Translations under genes and position numbers: made by a program
The notes under the pieces: generated by a model
Database searches by the model: none
Told to the model about the DNA's origin: nothing
Seen by the model: only the letters and a program-made list of their open reading frames with translations
Shown here: one piece after another, positions 1 through 9,393 of the stretch
Layout of the letters: each line of letters opens with the position of its first letter
Position numbering within the stretch: the stretch's first letter is position 1
Source of the DNA: Bin52 sp965243345
GTDB lineage: Bacteria; Pseudomonadota; Alphaproteobacteria; Thalassobaculales; Thalassobaculaceae
Assembly (NCBI GenBank): GCA_965243345.1
Contig: CBDEUR010000003.1
Span: 4,340,001 to 4,404,000 of the forward strand
Direction of reading: 5' to 3'
Length of the DNA: 64,000 bases

Positions 1-282
1 GCGCCGGTGCCGCCACGCCGCCCGGAACGAGGGCTTCTCCGCGGCGGTCTCGGCCCTGGCATTGATCAGGCGTGTCGTCCGGTCGGGGTCCCGGGTCCAT
101 CCGGGCACCAGTCCCCAGTGCAGGGCGTCGGCGCGAAGCCCGTCGGCACCGGCGCGCAGGATCATGACCTGCTGGCCGGGCGCGACGTTGTAGCGGGCCG
201 GCAGGTTCCGTGCGAATCCCGACAGCGAGAACCAGGCATGCAGCTCTTCCCAGGTGTGCAGTTGGGTAAAGCGTCCGCACAT
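1..282 (-). CDS. yedK: SOS response-associated peptidase (SRAP/YedK/HMCES family), 5' part only
   Basis: The first 94 residues are visible and the gene runs off the left edge of the window. The protein begins Met-Cys-Gly-Arg-Phe-Thr. Cys2 becomes the catalytic residue after Met removal and in this family crosslinks to abasic sites in single-stranded DNA. The family signatures RYNVAPGQ (around residues 29-36), HWGLVPGW and the INARAET segment all follow in order. ATG at 282-280 is fixed by the need for Cys2. The family normally runs to about 200-230 residues, so over half is missing here. Known family role: DNA-protein crosslink formation that shields abasic sites. The family assignment is close to certain. 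Confidence 0.93.
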   Translation of the reverse strand, partial: MCGRFTQLHTWEELHAWFSLSGFARNLPARYNVAPGQQVMILRAGADGLRADALHWGLVPGWTRDPDRTTRLINARAETAAEKPSFRAAWRHRR

Positions 283-919
283 GCTCGCCTGTCACGGATG
301 GATGACCGATGTCACAGCGAATATCACGGACCGGAGAAACGGTCCACGATGGTATCGGTCGGACGGCGGGACAGGTGATGGCGGTACTCCGGCACACCGG
401 TGGCGCGTGAGGGGGTCCTTCCCGTCCCGAAGCCGAGGGGTGGGCCGGTGCCTGGCATCGGGGAACACACCTCCCGGCTGCTCTCCCCATGGCCGCGTGG
501 AGCGAAATGTGCGGGACCGCCATGCGTGGCGGGGCCCGTTGCGGTCCGTGCCCGGTTCCACTCACCGTTGCCATGCTGTGCCTTTGCGGGGACCAGGGAG
601 ACGCCATGCCGGGCACCTCGCCTGAGGCAATGCATGACCGGCGAGCGAAGGCGGCGATGGCGCTTCAGCAGCATGGAGAAGTCGGGAAGGACGCTTCTGC
701 CCCGGCTGACCCCGGTCCTGATCGCCCGCACCCTTCGCCGGACCGGCTGGTCTTCGTCGACGAGACCGGGATTTCGAACAGTCGCCCCGGGGAGCCGCGA
801 ATTGCGACGAGTCTCCCGAATGTTGGGGACGCGCACTCTCCGTTGGCACCCCAAATACCAGTCGTGGGTTCGTCGAACTTCCCGAATCGGGGAAGCCCGC
901 ACCAACGGGAGATACTGGA
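283..919. other. Gene-poor stretch with a possible IS630-type scrap
   Basis: No convincing gene is seen; the open frames here look like high-GC noise. On the + strand near 741-775 the frame reads RLVFVDETG. This resembles the motif around an early catalytic Asp in IS630/Tc1-type transposases (RLVFxDETG), but the similarity stops within a few codons. A block of about 35 bp near 700-735 (CTGACCCCGGTCCTGATCGC and onward) recurs almost identically near 5887-5920. This is probably decayed mobile or repeat DNA. Confidence 0.35.
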
Positions 920-1282
920 ATGGAAAATCGGATCGAAGGGTTGTGGCTCATTTCGTACGACGGCGCGCCCGGCGATGGCCGAGGCGTTATCGTGCTGCAA
1001 GGCGGAACGGTCCTCGGGGGCGAGTCCGCTTGGTACTACAGCGGCACGTACACCACCGGCAGTTCGGGCATCGTTGGCTCGATGACCCTGACCCACTACG
1101 GAAAGCCGACCTCGAAATCGGTTGGCGCACATCAGGCGGACCAGAGCCCGGTCGAACTCAGGATCGTCGGGCGCTGGGTTGACGACGATACCATCGCGGC
1201 GCGCGCCGAACCGGTCGATGGCAGCCCTCACATGGAGTTCCGGATGCGCCGACGCATCTCGACGGACCTCGTGATCGTCTAG
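920..1282 (+). CDS. GrlR-like regulatory-family protein
   Basis: A 120-residue protein with the layout of the GrlR family, a lipocalin-like barrel first described as a negative regulator of LEE type III secretion genes in enteric pathogens. Stand-alone copies are common in alphaproteobacteria and have no known role. The N-terminal pattern (glycine-rich strand, then VIVLQGGTVLGGESAWYYSGTY) is typical: 'V-L-x-G-x-x-x-G-G-D/E-S-x-x-Y-x-G-x-Y'. A Shine-Dalgarno sequence (GGGAGA at 907-912) lies 7 bases before the ATG. The gene is monocistronic, with 173 bp before the next gene. The family call is reasonably safe, but the function in this organism is unknown. Confidence 0.75.
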   Translation: MENRIEGLWLISYDGAPGDGRGVIVLQGGTVLGGESAWYYSGTYTTGSSGIVGSMTLTHYGKPTSKSVGAHQADQSPVELRIVGRWVDDDTIAARAEPVDGSPHMEFRMRRRISTDLVIV

Positions 1283-1455
1283 CCCGGATTCCCGCGAGGC
1301 CGTCCCGGACGGTCATTCGGGTCGCGCCCCAGGCGGGCTGGCTGTCGTTGCGGTGTGGCCCGGGTTCGTGCGCAGGGGTAATCCACCCGAGCCATTTCCA
1401 CGAGCGGTGTTCCGGACGCGTGTGCCTTTCACCGGTGCCCAGGGAGGTCTCTGAC

Positions 1456-3045
1456 ATGCGGACAGACGAGTACGATGGTGGCATTCCCGAACGATCCCCG
1501 GAGGCGGTGCTGGAATTCTGGCTCGGCCGGCTGCGAACCGCGGCCGACGCCTCGCGCGTGAACTGGCAGCAGGGGATGATGAAATGGCGGATGGGACCGT
1601 TCGCCAGGGGCGCCGAAAACCCCCGTGTTCTCCAGGTTCAGCGCGACTGGTGCGAACAGATGCACCACGAGGGGCTGGATCGCTTCTTCCGCGATCCGGC
1701 CTGGGACACGCCGAAGGGTTTACTGGCGAAGCTGATCGTCCTCGACCAGTTTCCGCGCAGCGTCTATCGCGGAACGGCGCTGGCCTATGCGAATGACAAC
1801 CTTGTCGCCTCCATGTGCCGGGATACCTGCGACGCGGGGCGGGACTTCACGCACTACAACGTCATCGAGCGGTTCTGGGTCTACGTTCCGCTTGCCCATG
1901 CGGAAGACTTGAAACTGCAGGAGCTCTCCATCGAGAAAATGTCCCGCTGGAGCGTCGACCTCGTCGCCGAGGCGCCGCCCGAGCGGCGCAGGATCAACCA
2001 GTTCGTGAGCTGGTCGATCCTCAAGGGAGCGATCGAGCATTCCGAGGCGCTGCTCCTGTTCGACCGCTTCCCGCACCGCAACGCCGCCCTGGGACGGCCT
2101 CACCGGGGCCGCGAACCGCGCTACCTCACCGACCCGATGCGCCCGCTGTGGAGCTTCACCCAGCCGCCGGACCCGGACTACTTCGTCCTGCTGGGCGCCC
2201 TGTGCGAAACAGGGGACGGGCTGGACGAAGGCCGGATATCCCGCGATGCCCTGGCCGCCCTGCTTCGCGCAGCGGGGCTCTCGCCCGAGAGTCCGGCCTC
2301 CCCGATGGATGTCTTCGACCTCGTCGGCGATGATGTCGTGCCCTATCCCGTTCTTTACCGGCACCTGCGTCTTCCGGAGCATGCGGAGACGCTCGACGGT
2401 CTGCGGCGCGTGCCGCGGGTGACCGAACTGACGGACGCGGTCAGGCGCCTCATCCTGAAGGACGCAAATCAGAGCTGGCCGCCCAAGAGCGCGAAGCACT
2501 CCATCGAAGCTGCGATCGACGTGGCGAAGCTGAACGCGCTCATCCGCGGCGGCGGGCACCCCACGGCGGCGGCGGTCGAACTCCCTGACGGCGGCGAGCC
2601 GGCCCCGACCCGTGAACCGGAATCAAGCCTCAGCCTGACCATCCTCAACCACAGTGCCGAGCTGGCACGGGTCGTGCAGGCGGTCGACGATTTCGCCGAT
2701 CGGCACCGGTTGCCGCAACAGGACCGGTTCCAGGTCCTGCTCTGCATCGAGGAGATACTCCTCTACATCATGGAGCACGGCTACGACGCCGCCGGCGCGC
2801 ACCGGATCGACGTCACCCTCACGATGAACGACGAGGATCGCAGCCTCGCCGTCCGGACGGTCGACGACGGCCGCGAGCTGGAACCCGGATCCTTCATGCT
2901 GCAACCGGGGCCCGACACCATTGAGGAAGAATCCGTCTTGGACGGTCTCGGCCTGCACCTGGTGCGCACGTATGTCGATGACCTGCGATACCTGCGCCGG
3001 GACGGCCGGAACTACCTGGACCTGAGCAAGCGGATCGGAAGCTGA
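1456..3045 (+). CDS. DUF924 domain fused to a C-terminal anti-sigma-type HATPase domain
   Basis: A 529-residue protein. Residues about 20-210 are a DUF924 domain with its usual signatures: VLEFWLGRL at the start, then LIVLDQFPRSVYRGT, ERFWVYVPLAHAEDL and FPHRNAALGRP. A linker follows. Residues about 395-525 look like an RsbW/SpoIIAB-type histidine-kinase-like ATPase, with IEEILLYIMEHGYD as the N-box helix region and GLGLHLVRTYVDDLRYLRRDGRNYLDL near the end. The ATG at 1456 is chosen because GGGAGG (1442-1447) stands 8 bases upstream; the open frame itself extends back to 1348. DUF924 proteins are normally stand-alone and about 180-200 residues long, so this fusion is unusual. It may be a switch protein in a partner-switching or general stress pathway, which is inference. 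Confidence 0.8.
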   Translation: MRTDEYDGGIPERSPEAVLEFWLGRLRTAADASRVNWQQGMMKWRMGPFARGAENPRVLQVQRDWCEQMHHEGLDRFFRDPAWDTPKGLLAKLIVLDQFPRSVYRGTALAYANDNLVASMCRDTCDAGRDFTHYNVIERFWVYVPLAHAEDLKLQELSIEKMSRWSVDLVAEAPPERRRINQFVSWSILKGAIEHSEALLLFDRFPHRNAALGRPHRGREPRYLTDPMRPLWSFTQPPDPDYFVLLGALCETGDGLDEGRISRDALAALLRAAGLSPESPASPMDVFDLVGDDVVPYPVLYRHLRLPEHAETLDGLRRVPRVTELTDAVRRLILKDANQSWPPKSAKHSIEAAIDVAKLNALIRGGGHPTAAAVELPDGGEPAPTREPESSLSLTILNHSAELARVVQAVDDFADRHRLPQQDRFQVLLCIEEILLYIMEHGYDAAGAHRIDVTLTMNDEDRSLAVRTVDDGRELEPGSFMLQPGPDTIEEESVLDGLGLHLVRTYVDDLRYLRRDGRNYLDLSKRIGS

Positions 3046-3140
3046 GCGCGAACCGACGAGCGCAGCTGCGATCCGCGCCTGTGCACATTTCTCGCCCGCC
3101 GCGCAAACGGGGGCGCTCAACCACGGGAAGACATGGAGTC

Positions 3141-4385
3141 ATGCAGGTTCCGCACGTCATCGTCATCGGCGCCGGCCAGGCCGGACTGTGCACAAGCTAC
3201 TACCTTTCGGATCGCGGCATCCGCCATGTGGTGCTGGAACGGGAGGCGCTGGCGAGCAGCTGGTCGCGCCGATGGGACAGCTTTACCCTCGTCACACCGA
3301 ACTGGACCATCCGCCTGCCGGGCGCGGAATACAGCGGACCCGACCCGGACGGGTTCATGCCACGCGACGATGTCGTAGCCTATCTCGCGCGCTGGGCGGA
3401 GGACTTCGGTTGCCCGGTCCGAACCGGCGTCGTGGTGACCGGGATTGGTCGAGGCGAGAACGGGCGGTTGCGTGTCGATACCTCCGACGGGTTCCTGGAG
3501 GCTCCGGCCGTCGTCGTCGCCACCGGCACGATGCAGAGGCCCCGCCGGCCAGCGCTTGCCGGATCGGTTGCTCCTCGCATCGTGCAACTCGACGCGGAGA
3601 CGTACCGCAATCCTGGAGCCCTTCCGCCCGGCGGCGTCCTGGTCGTGGGCTCCGGTCAGACGGGAGGGCAGATCGCCGACGACCTGCGGCTGGCGGGCCG
3701 ACAGGTGCTGCTGAGCGCCGGCGGGGCAGGGCGCGTTCCACGCCGCTACCGCGGTCGGGACTGTGCGGAATGGCTCGACCGGCTCGGGTTCTTCGACCGA
3801 ACCCCCGACATGCTGGACTCCCCTGCCCAGCGATTCAAGGCCGAGGTCCAGCTCAGCGGAGCACGCGGCGGGCGCACGCTCGGCCTGCACAGCCTGCGTC
3901 GCGACGGTGTCGAACTGCTCGGACGGCTTCTGGCGGTGGACGGCGAAAAGATGCGGTTTGCCGACGACCTGACGCGGAACCTGGAGAGCGCGGACGGTTT
4001 CTCGCGCACCTTGCGGGAAACCGTGGACGCCTTCATCGAGAGGAACGGCATCGAAGCGCCCCTGCCGAGCGTCGCGGAACTCGATGGCGAGCCGCGCGAG
4101 GGCGATGGGCCGGTACCGTCCCGTCCCTTCATCAATCTCCGGGACGAGAACGTCGCCTCCATCGTATGGGCGACCGGCTTTTCCTATGACTTCTCGTGGA
4201 TCGACTTTCCGGTGCGTGACGAAATGGGGTACCCCGTCACCGACCGCGGTGCGGCGTCCGTGCCAGGGCTCTATTTCATGGGCCTCAACTGGATGGTGAA
4301 GCGCAAGTCCGGCCTGCTCTACGGCGTGGCCGACGACGCGCGGCAAGTGGCCGCCCACATCGCCGGATACCTGGCGGGACCGTGA
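3141..4385 (+). CDS. Flavin-containing monooxygenase / NAD(P)-binding oxidoreductase (CzcO-like)
   Basis: A 414-residue flavoprotein. The N-terminus carries the FAD-binding Rossmann motif G10-A-G12-Q-A-G15, and a second dinucleotide (NADPH) motif GVLVVGSGQTGGQIADDL sits near residues 165-182. The ATG-type motif IVWATGFSYD before the final FAD-contacting stretch VPGLYFMGLNW fits the flavin monooxygenase / Trk-like oxidoreductase group. ATG 3141 places the Rossmann motif at the very N-terminus; GGAAG at 3126-3130 may be the ribosome site. The gene lies 95 bp after the DUF924-HATPase gene in the same direction and may share its transcript. The substrate cannot be read from sequence. Confidence 0.85.
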   Translation: MQVPHVIVIGAGQAGLCTSYYLSDRGIRHVVLEREALASSWSRRWDSFTLVTPNWTIRLPGAEYSGPDPDGFMPRDDVVAYLARWAEDFGCPVRTGVVVTGIGRGENGRLRVDTSDGFLEAPAVVVATGTMQRPRRPALAGSVAPRIVQLDAETYRNPGALPPGGVLVVGSGQTGGQIADDLRLAGRQVLLSAGGAGRVPRRYRGRDCAEWLDRLGFFDRTPDMLDSPAQRFKAEVQLSGARGGRTLGLHSLRRDGVELLGRLLAVDGEKMRFADDLTRNLESADGFSRTLRETVDAFIERNGIEAPLPSVAELDGEPREGDGPVPSRPFINLRDENVASIVWATGFSYDFSWIDFPVRDEMGYPVTDRGAASVPGLYFMGLNWMVKRKSGLLYGVADDARQVAAHIAGYLAGP

Positions 4386-5339
4386 TGCCGCGGTCATCCG
4401 GACTTTCGTGTATCCCCGGGGCGGGTTCCGGCGGCTGGCGGAACGCACCTCCACCCTCAGCCGCAGCAGCCAGTGGCCTGTCTTCAGTCTGTCGCGCCTG
4501 GCGCCCCTGCTCTCGGCGCTGCGAAGGGACAGGTGGCGGTCTCCTGACCGGTGGCATGTGTTCGTTCGTTCAGCGGGGCATCCCGGTGAGCAGACCCTCG
4601 AGCCGGCTGGACCGGAAGACGGACAACAGCCCCTGGTGCAGTTTGCTCCGTTGGATCCGTCGGCGGCCTGCTTGCGCGTCATGCACCGCCTGGCTCACCT
4701 GGATGTCCGCGGCCCCACAAGCACGGACCGGGGTCGCCTTGTCCGGCGGTGCCCGCGCATGGCCGGAGGAATGACGGAGCGTCGTCTCGATCGCGCCGGC
4801 CAGCCCTGTGGTTGCTGGACGGGCCCCGCATGCGCTCCGCCCGTGTTTTCCGAATGAACGGAAATCCTCGTCTTCCATGTCGGCATGTCAGCCGCGGCAC
4901 CCGTCGAGCGCACGACCCAATCGTCGTTACGTCCGCTATCGACATGAGTGAGCCATTCGTTCGTATATCGAAATCCGCAACCAGACCGGGATGACGCTGC
5001 ATCTGGTGAGGTCCTGTTGCGGACAGGCTGCCGGCAGATCCCGGCGGAAACGGCGAAACGTTATCCTGCCCGGTGCTTCACCTCCTGTCAGCGCAAGTGT
5101 TGGAAGGTTCGGGTTGCGTGGCCGCCCCGAATTTGGGGAGATTGGAGAGAATATTTCATTTGCCGGTTGTAGGTGTTGCGCACTTCTTCGAACCCGGATG
5201 CGGATAAAACAAAGCGTTGGTCAAACAGGGTTATCCGGAAAAAAGGTTCGCAAACCTGCCCGTTGTTTCGTCGCAGGTTTGGGTGTGCCAGGCCCTGGCG
5301 GTCTGTCCCGGAAATGCGCGCAGTCAGCCAATTCAGCTT
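4386..5339. other. Gene-poor stretch, nothing recognised
   Basis: About 950 bp follow the monooxygenase gene. Several open frames exist on both strands, but none has a ribosome site with a recognisable domain, and their composition looks like antisense or random high-GC reading. The sequence becomes AT-richer after about 4930, which may mark a boundary to decayed foreign DNA leading into the IS630 fragment. Confidence 0.4.
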
Positions 5340-5648
5340 GTGGATGCCGGGGTCCGCGGCCGCGACCCAGATGACAGGCTTCGCGGCCTGGTTGCAGGGC
5401 TCAATGCAGCCCTCGATGGTCTTTGCGAGCTGACTGACGGTGTTGAAGGGTCCGTGCGTGATGGCCCGGCGCGCAATGATGCTGAACCAGCACTCCACCT
5501 GGTTCAGCCATCGGGCGGAAGTCGGCGTGAAGTGCAGGTGAAACCGCGTGCGCGTGCCGAGCCATGAGCGAACCCCGGGGTGCTTGTGGGTAGCGTGGTT
5601 GTCGAGAAGTGCTTCCGCGGGCGGCGACGCAAGCGGCCCGAACCGCAA
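5340..5648 (-). pseudogene. IS630-family transposase, C-terminal fragment
   Basis: The minus frame from 5648 reads LLDNHATHKHPGVRSWL, then FTPTSARWLNQVECWFS and KPVIWVAAADPGIHKL. These are the classic IS630 DDE-domain motifs: the second catalytic Asp in LDNxxTHK, then PTSxxWLNQVE with the third acid in NQVE. The N-terminal half with the first catalytic Asp is missing, and the upstream sequence continues only in another frame (5649-5712). The element is therefore truncated and frameshifted. No terminal inverted repeats or TA target duplications were found. The true edge of homology is about 5345-5609. Confidence 0.8.
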
Positions 5649-6433
5649 TATCGCCGACTGCTTCTCTTGAGATCCGCGCGAGCCCGTTCAGATGTTCGGT
5701 TAGGCAGGACACCGTTGTTTCGCTTGCAACGATGACGGCGGACTCATGCTGCGGAACTGCTGCCCGGCTTGCCGCCTGGTCGGCCGATCGGTGTCAGAAG
5801 CAATTGAACGCACACGGTCATGAAGGGTCAGGGCCGAGCGCCTGACGGCACCGAGGGCCGTCGACCGCTCGACGCTCCTGACCGGGCTGACCCCGGCCCT
5901 GATCGCCCGCATCCTTGCGGCGGCCGACATGGATGGAGCCGATGTGATTGCGGGTCTGCCGGCGGCGGCCGGGGTTGGTCCGGGGCAGCGGCCGGATGAG
6001 CCGGGAAGCCCCGGCCCGGGGTTCTGAAGGGCCCGGGCGGCAAAGAGGCGCGGCCCGGTCATTCCGACATGGGACAACGGGGGCGTGACCAGGACCGATG
6101 CCATCGACCGGCAACAGGGAACGGACACCTTCTCCGGCGGGCCCGGCAACGACAGGCAGTACGGCGGCCCTGAGGACTGTAGCCCCGAAGGTGGTCCCGG
6201 AAAGGACACGGTTGTAAACGGTAACAGTTCCGATTGCGGCGACAGCGTCCACCCTGCACGCTGCGGGACTGGCGCTGACAGCGCCTGCAGGGGGCGCGGC
6301 CCGGTCTTCATCGACAGGACCCGCGCTGACACGGTGGCGGCAGTCTGGACCCGACACGTGCCCCTGAGCGGAGTGTCTTGACTGTCGGACGCCGGTGTGA
6401 CCGGCTCCACCTGTAGAAGCGGGGGAGAGAGCA
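5649..6433. other. Decayed region with repeat scraps and a degenerate RTX-like segment
   Basis: No intact gene is seen. A block near 5880-5925 repeats the one near 700-735. The + frame at 6117-6240 reads GTDTFSGGPGNDRQYGGP and then GGPGKDTV, a decayed form of calcium-binding GGxGxDxxx nonapeptides. No secretion signal or full-length gene accompanies it. The last 30 bases include the ribosome site of nrdJ. Confidence 0.35.
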
Positions 6434-8671
6434 GTGCAGCAGCCACCTGGGCCGGAACCGGTCGAGCTCGAGGGGATCTCCGAGCAGATCTGGCACGAGA
6501 AGTACCGGCACGGCGAGGAGGCGTCGATCACCGACAGCTGGGACCGGGTGGCCCGGGCGCTGGCGGCAGTCGAGGATGACGCCGGGTCCTGGACCGGCGT
6601 GTTCCGCAACACCCTCTCGGACTTCGGATTCCTGCCCGCCGGCCGGATCCTGGCCGGTGCCGGAACCGGCCGCGCGGTAACCCTCTTCAACTGCTTCGTC
6701 ATGGGGACGATCCCGGACGACATGTCGGGGATCTTCACCGCCCTTCGCGAGGCCGCGCTCACGCTGCAGCAGGGAGGCGGGATCGGCTACGACTTCTCGA
6801 CGCTGCGCCCGAAGGGAGCACCGGTTCGCGGCGTCGGCGCCGATGCCTCCGGGCCACTCTCCTTCATGGACGTGTGGAACGCGATGTGCGGCACGATCAT
6901 GAGCGCCGGCGCCCGGCGCGGCGCCATGATGGCGACGCTGCGGTGTGACCACCCGGACATCGACGACTTCATTGCCGCCAAGCGCGACCCGGCGCGGTTG
7001 CGGATGTTCAACCTATCGGTGCTGGTGACCGACCCGTTCATGCAGGCCGTGGCCGAAGACGGCGACTGGGACCTGGTGTTCGGCGGCGCGGTCTGGCGGA
7101 CGGTGCGGGCACGCGACCTTTGGGACCGGATCCTGCGGGCGACCTACGACGTGGCCGAGCCGGGTGTCATCTTTATCGACCGGATCAACCGGCAGAACCC
7201 GATCGCCTACTGCGAGACCATTGCCGCGACCAATCCGTGCGGCGAACAGCCGCTGCCGCCCTATGGCGCCTGTCTACTGGGGTCAGTGAACCTCGCCCGG
7301 TTCGTGGAGGAACCGTTCACCGCCGACGGGTCCATCGACCTCGAGGGCCTGGGAGGGGCCGTGGCAGTGGCGGTCCGGATGCTGGACAACGCCATCGACG
7401 CGTCGCGGTTCCCGCTGCGCGAACAGGCGGCCGAGGCACGGGCGAAGCGGCGCATCGGCCTCGGGGTGACCGGTCTCGCCGACGCGCTGGTCATGTGCGG
7501 GATCCGCTACGGCAGCGACGAGGCCCTCGAGGCAACCCGGCACTGGCTGCGGGAGGTTCGCGACGCGGCGGCCAGGGCCTCGGTGGCGCTGGCGCGCGAG
7601 AAGGGTCCGTTCCCGCTGTTCGATGCCGAGCGCTACCTGGAAGCGCCGGGTGTGCGGGACTTTCCGGACGACATCCGCGACGGGATCCGCGAGCACGGGA
7701 TCCGCAACGGGCTCCTGACCTCGATCGCGCCCACCGGAACCATCTCGCTGCTGGCCGGGAACCTGTCGTCGGGAATCGAACCGATCTTTGCGCTCGAATA
7801 CGAGCGCACGGTGCTGGACCGCGACGGGTCGAGGCGAACCCAGCCCGTGGTCGACCACGCGGTCCGGCTGTTCCGCCGCCTCAACGGACCGGACGCACCG
7901 CTCCCGGACGCCTTCGTCACCGCCCAGGAACTGACCCCTCACGAGCACATTGCCATGCAGGGAGCCGCGCAGGAGTTCGTCGACAGCGCGATCTCGAAGA
8001 CGGTGAACGTGCCCGAGGCGATCTCGTTTGACGAGTTCCGCGCGGTCTACCAGGCGGCCTGGGACGCCGGCTGCAAGGGATGCACCACCTACCGCCCAAA
8101 CCCGGTCACCGGTGCGGTGCTCTCGGTGGCGGACACGGCCCGCGATACGGATGCGGGTGCGCTGATCGAACGGCCGGAGGTGGTGGGAGGCCGGACCTAC
8201 AAGATGCGCTGGCCCGGCAGCGACCACGCGATCTACATCACCATCAACGACATCGAGCGCGACGGTCGCCGGGTACCGTTCGAGGTCTTCATCAACTCCA
8301 AGAACATGGGTCACTACGCCTGGACGGTGGCGTTGACCCGGATGATCAGCGCGGTGTTCAGGCGCGGCGGTGACGTGTCGTTCGTCGCCGAGGAACTGCA
8401 GCAGGTGTTCGATCCGCGCGGCGGAGCCTGGATCGAGAGGAAATACGTGCCCTCGCTGCTGGCCGCGATCGGAGGGGTGATTGAGAAGCACCTGCGCACG
8501 ATCGGTTTCCTTGATGCCGGCAAGGCGCCGGCCGCGGATGCGCCTGTCGGGGACGGCAGCACCGTGACGACCGGGTCCGGCAGCGAGTGCGGACGCTGCG
8601 GTGCCCTCGCGGTGGTCCGCGCCGAGGGATGCGAACTCTGCACCGCCTGCGGACACTCGACCTGCGGCTGA
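6434..8671 (+). CDS. nrdJ: Adenosylcobalamin-dependent ribonucleotide reductase (class II)
   Basis: A 745-residue protein that makes deoxyribonucleotides by a B12 radical mechanism and needs no oxygen. The active-site signature N267-P-C-G-E271 is present (C269 and E271 in the catalytic core). C87 (LFNCFV) is one of the redox pair, and PTGTISLLAGNLSSGIEP matches the conserved finger region. The C-terminus after about residue 570 has the extra domain of the NrdJ-type enzymes. It ends in a Cys-rich tail (CGRCG...CELCTACGHSTC) that fits re-reduction by thioredoxin. The start is GTG 6434, behind GGGGGAGAGAG. Length is typical. No cobalamin riboswitch was recognised upstream. Confidence 0.96.
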   Translation: MQQPPGPEPVELEGISEQIWHEKYRHGEEASITDSWDRVARALAAVEDDAGSWTGVFRNTLSDFGFLPAGRILAGAGTGRAVTLFNCFVMGTIPDDMSGIFTALREAALTLQQGGGIGYDFSTLRPKGAPVRGVGADASGPLSFMDVWNAMCGTIMSAGARRGAMMATLRCDHPDIDDFIAAKRDPARLRMFNLSVLVTDPFMQAVAEDGDWDLVFGGAVWRTVRARDLWDRILRATYDVAEPGVIFIDRINRQNPIAYCETIAATNPCGEQPLPPYGACLLGSVNLARFVEEPFTADGSIDLEGLGGAVAVAVRMLDNAIDASRFPLREQAAEARAKRRIGLGVTGLADALVMCGIRYGSDEALEATRHWLREVRDAAARASVALAREKGPFPLFDAERYLEAPGVRDFPDDIRDGIREHGIRNGLLTSIAPTGTISLLAGNLSSGIEPIFALEYERTVLDRDGSRRTQPVVDHAVRLFRRLNGPDAPLPDAFVTAQELTPHEHIAMQGAAQEFVDSAISKTVNVPEAISFDEFRAVYQAAWDAGCKGCTTYRPNPVTGAVLSVADTARDTDAGALIERPEVVGGRTYKMRWPGSDHAIYITINDIERDGRRVPFEVFINSKNMGHYAWTVALTRMISAVFRRGGDVSFVAEELQQVFDPRGGAWIERKYVPSLLAAIGGVIEKHLRTIGFLDAGKAPAADAPVGDGSTVTTGSGSECGRCGALAVVRAEGCELCTACGHSTCG

Positions 8672-8916
8672 TGCCCCTGCCGACTCCCCGGGGGACAATC
8701 CCCTGGGTCCGGCAATCTGCCCGGGGAGTGTGAAGTCGCGGGCAACCTCCACTGGTTCCCAGGTCCTCCCGACGGCCATGACGCGGCCTCGGCACGGGCT
8801 GCGGGAAAGCCGCGGCCGGTCCCCGCGGCCGTCGTCGCCGTGTGCGTCACGCCCCGGGCAGGCACGGCCGGTTTCGCTATAACGGCCTCGCACCCGGCCG
8901 GGTCGCGAAGGCCGGC
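8672..8916. other. nrdJ-HU intergenic region with a hairpin
   Basis: A GC-rich imperfect stem (CCCGGGGGA / TCCCCTGGG, about 8687-8708) follows nrdJ by about 15 bases and could end its transcript. There is no T-run, so a classical intrinsic terminator is not supported. Nothing else was seen. Confidence 0.3.
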
Positions 8917-9204
8917 CTACGACCCGCCGTGGTCCTTCACGGCGTCGCGCAACGGCTTTCCGGCCCTGAATGTCGGCGCCCTGGACGCCTTGATCCGCAT
9001 CCATCCGCCGGTTCCCGGGTTGCGCCAGGTGCGGTCGGGGTGGGTCTTGACCCCGAACACCCCGAAGCCGACCACCCGCACCTCCTCGCCGCCTGCGAGC
9101 GCCTCGGCGATGACCTCGAACACGGCGTCCACGACCTCTGCCGCCGCCGGTCTTGCGAGCCCGGTCCGCCCGGCCACGCGGGCGGCAATCTCCGACTTGT
9201 TCAC
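8917..9204 (-). CDS. HU-family DNA-binding protein
   Basis: A 95-residue nucleoid protein. It begins with NKSEIAARVAGRTGL, the usual two-helix dimerisation body, followed by EVRVVGFGVFGVKTHPDRTWRNP. That is the beta-arm region with the conserved GFG turn and the arm-tip NP motif, which intercalates in DNA in HU/IHF. The start codon is GTG at 9204, with AGGAG about 10 bases upstream. It is the last intact host gene before the split surface-protein gene. General role: DNA bending and compaction. It may also serve the resident Mu-like phage, since Mu transposition needs HU, but that is inference. Confidence 0.93.
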   Translation of the reverse strand: MNKSEIAARVAGRTGLARPAAAEVVDAVFEVIAEALAGGEEVRVVGFGVFGVKTHPDRTWRNPGTGGWMRIKASRAPTFRAGKPLRDAVKDHGGS

Positions 9205-9393
9205 CCGGTCACTCCTCGTACTGCCGCCTTCACCGAACGGCCGGGCCGCCAGGCCGGACCGGACCCACAGCCTCTGGTCGGGCCCACACCGTTCGCCGTC
9301 GTTCCGGCGCGTGACGAGTCCGGCCTGACGTCCCCTACCTGCGCGCGGCCACGCGAACGCCGCCGATCCCAGGGCCGGCGGCGCCCGCCGTGC

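Noticed and set aside
4408..4857. + strand ORF of 149 codons after the monooxygenase
   Set aside because: No ribosome site, no recognisable domain, Arg/Pro-rich translation; left as unannotated.
6085..6381. Intact RTX-type calcium-binding gene
   Set aside because: Only two or three degenerate repeats, no secretion signal and no full-length gene; treated as a decayed scrap.
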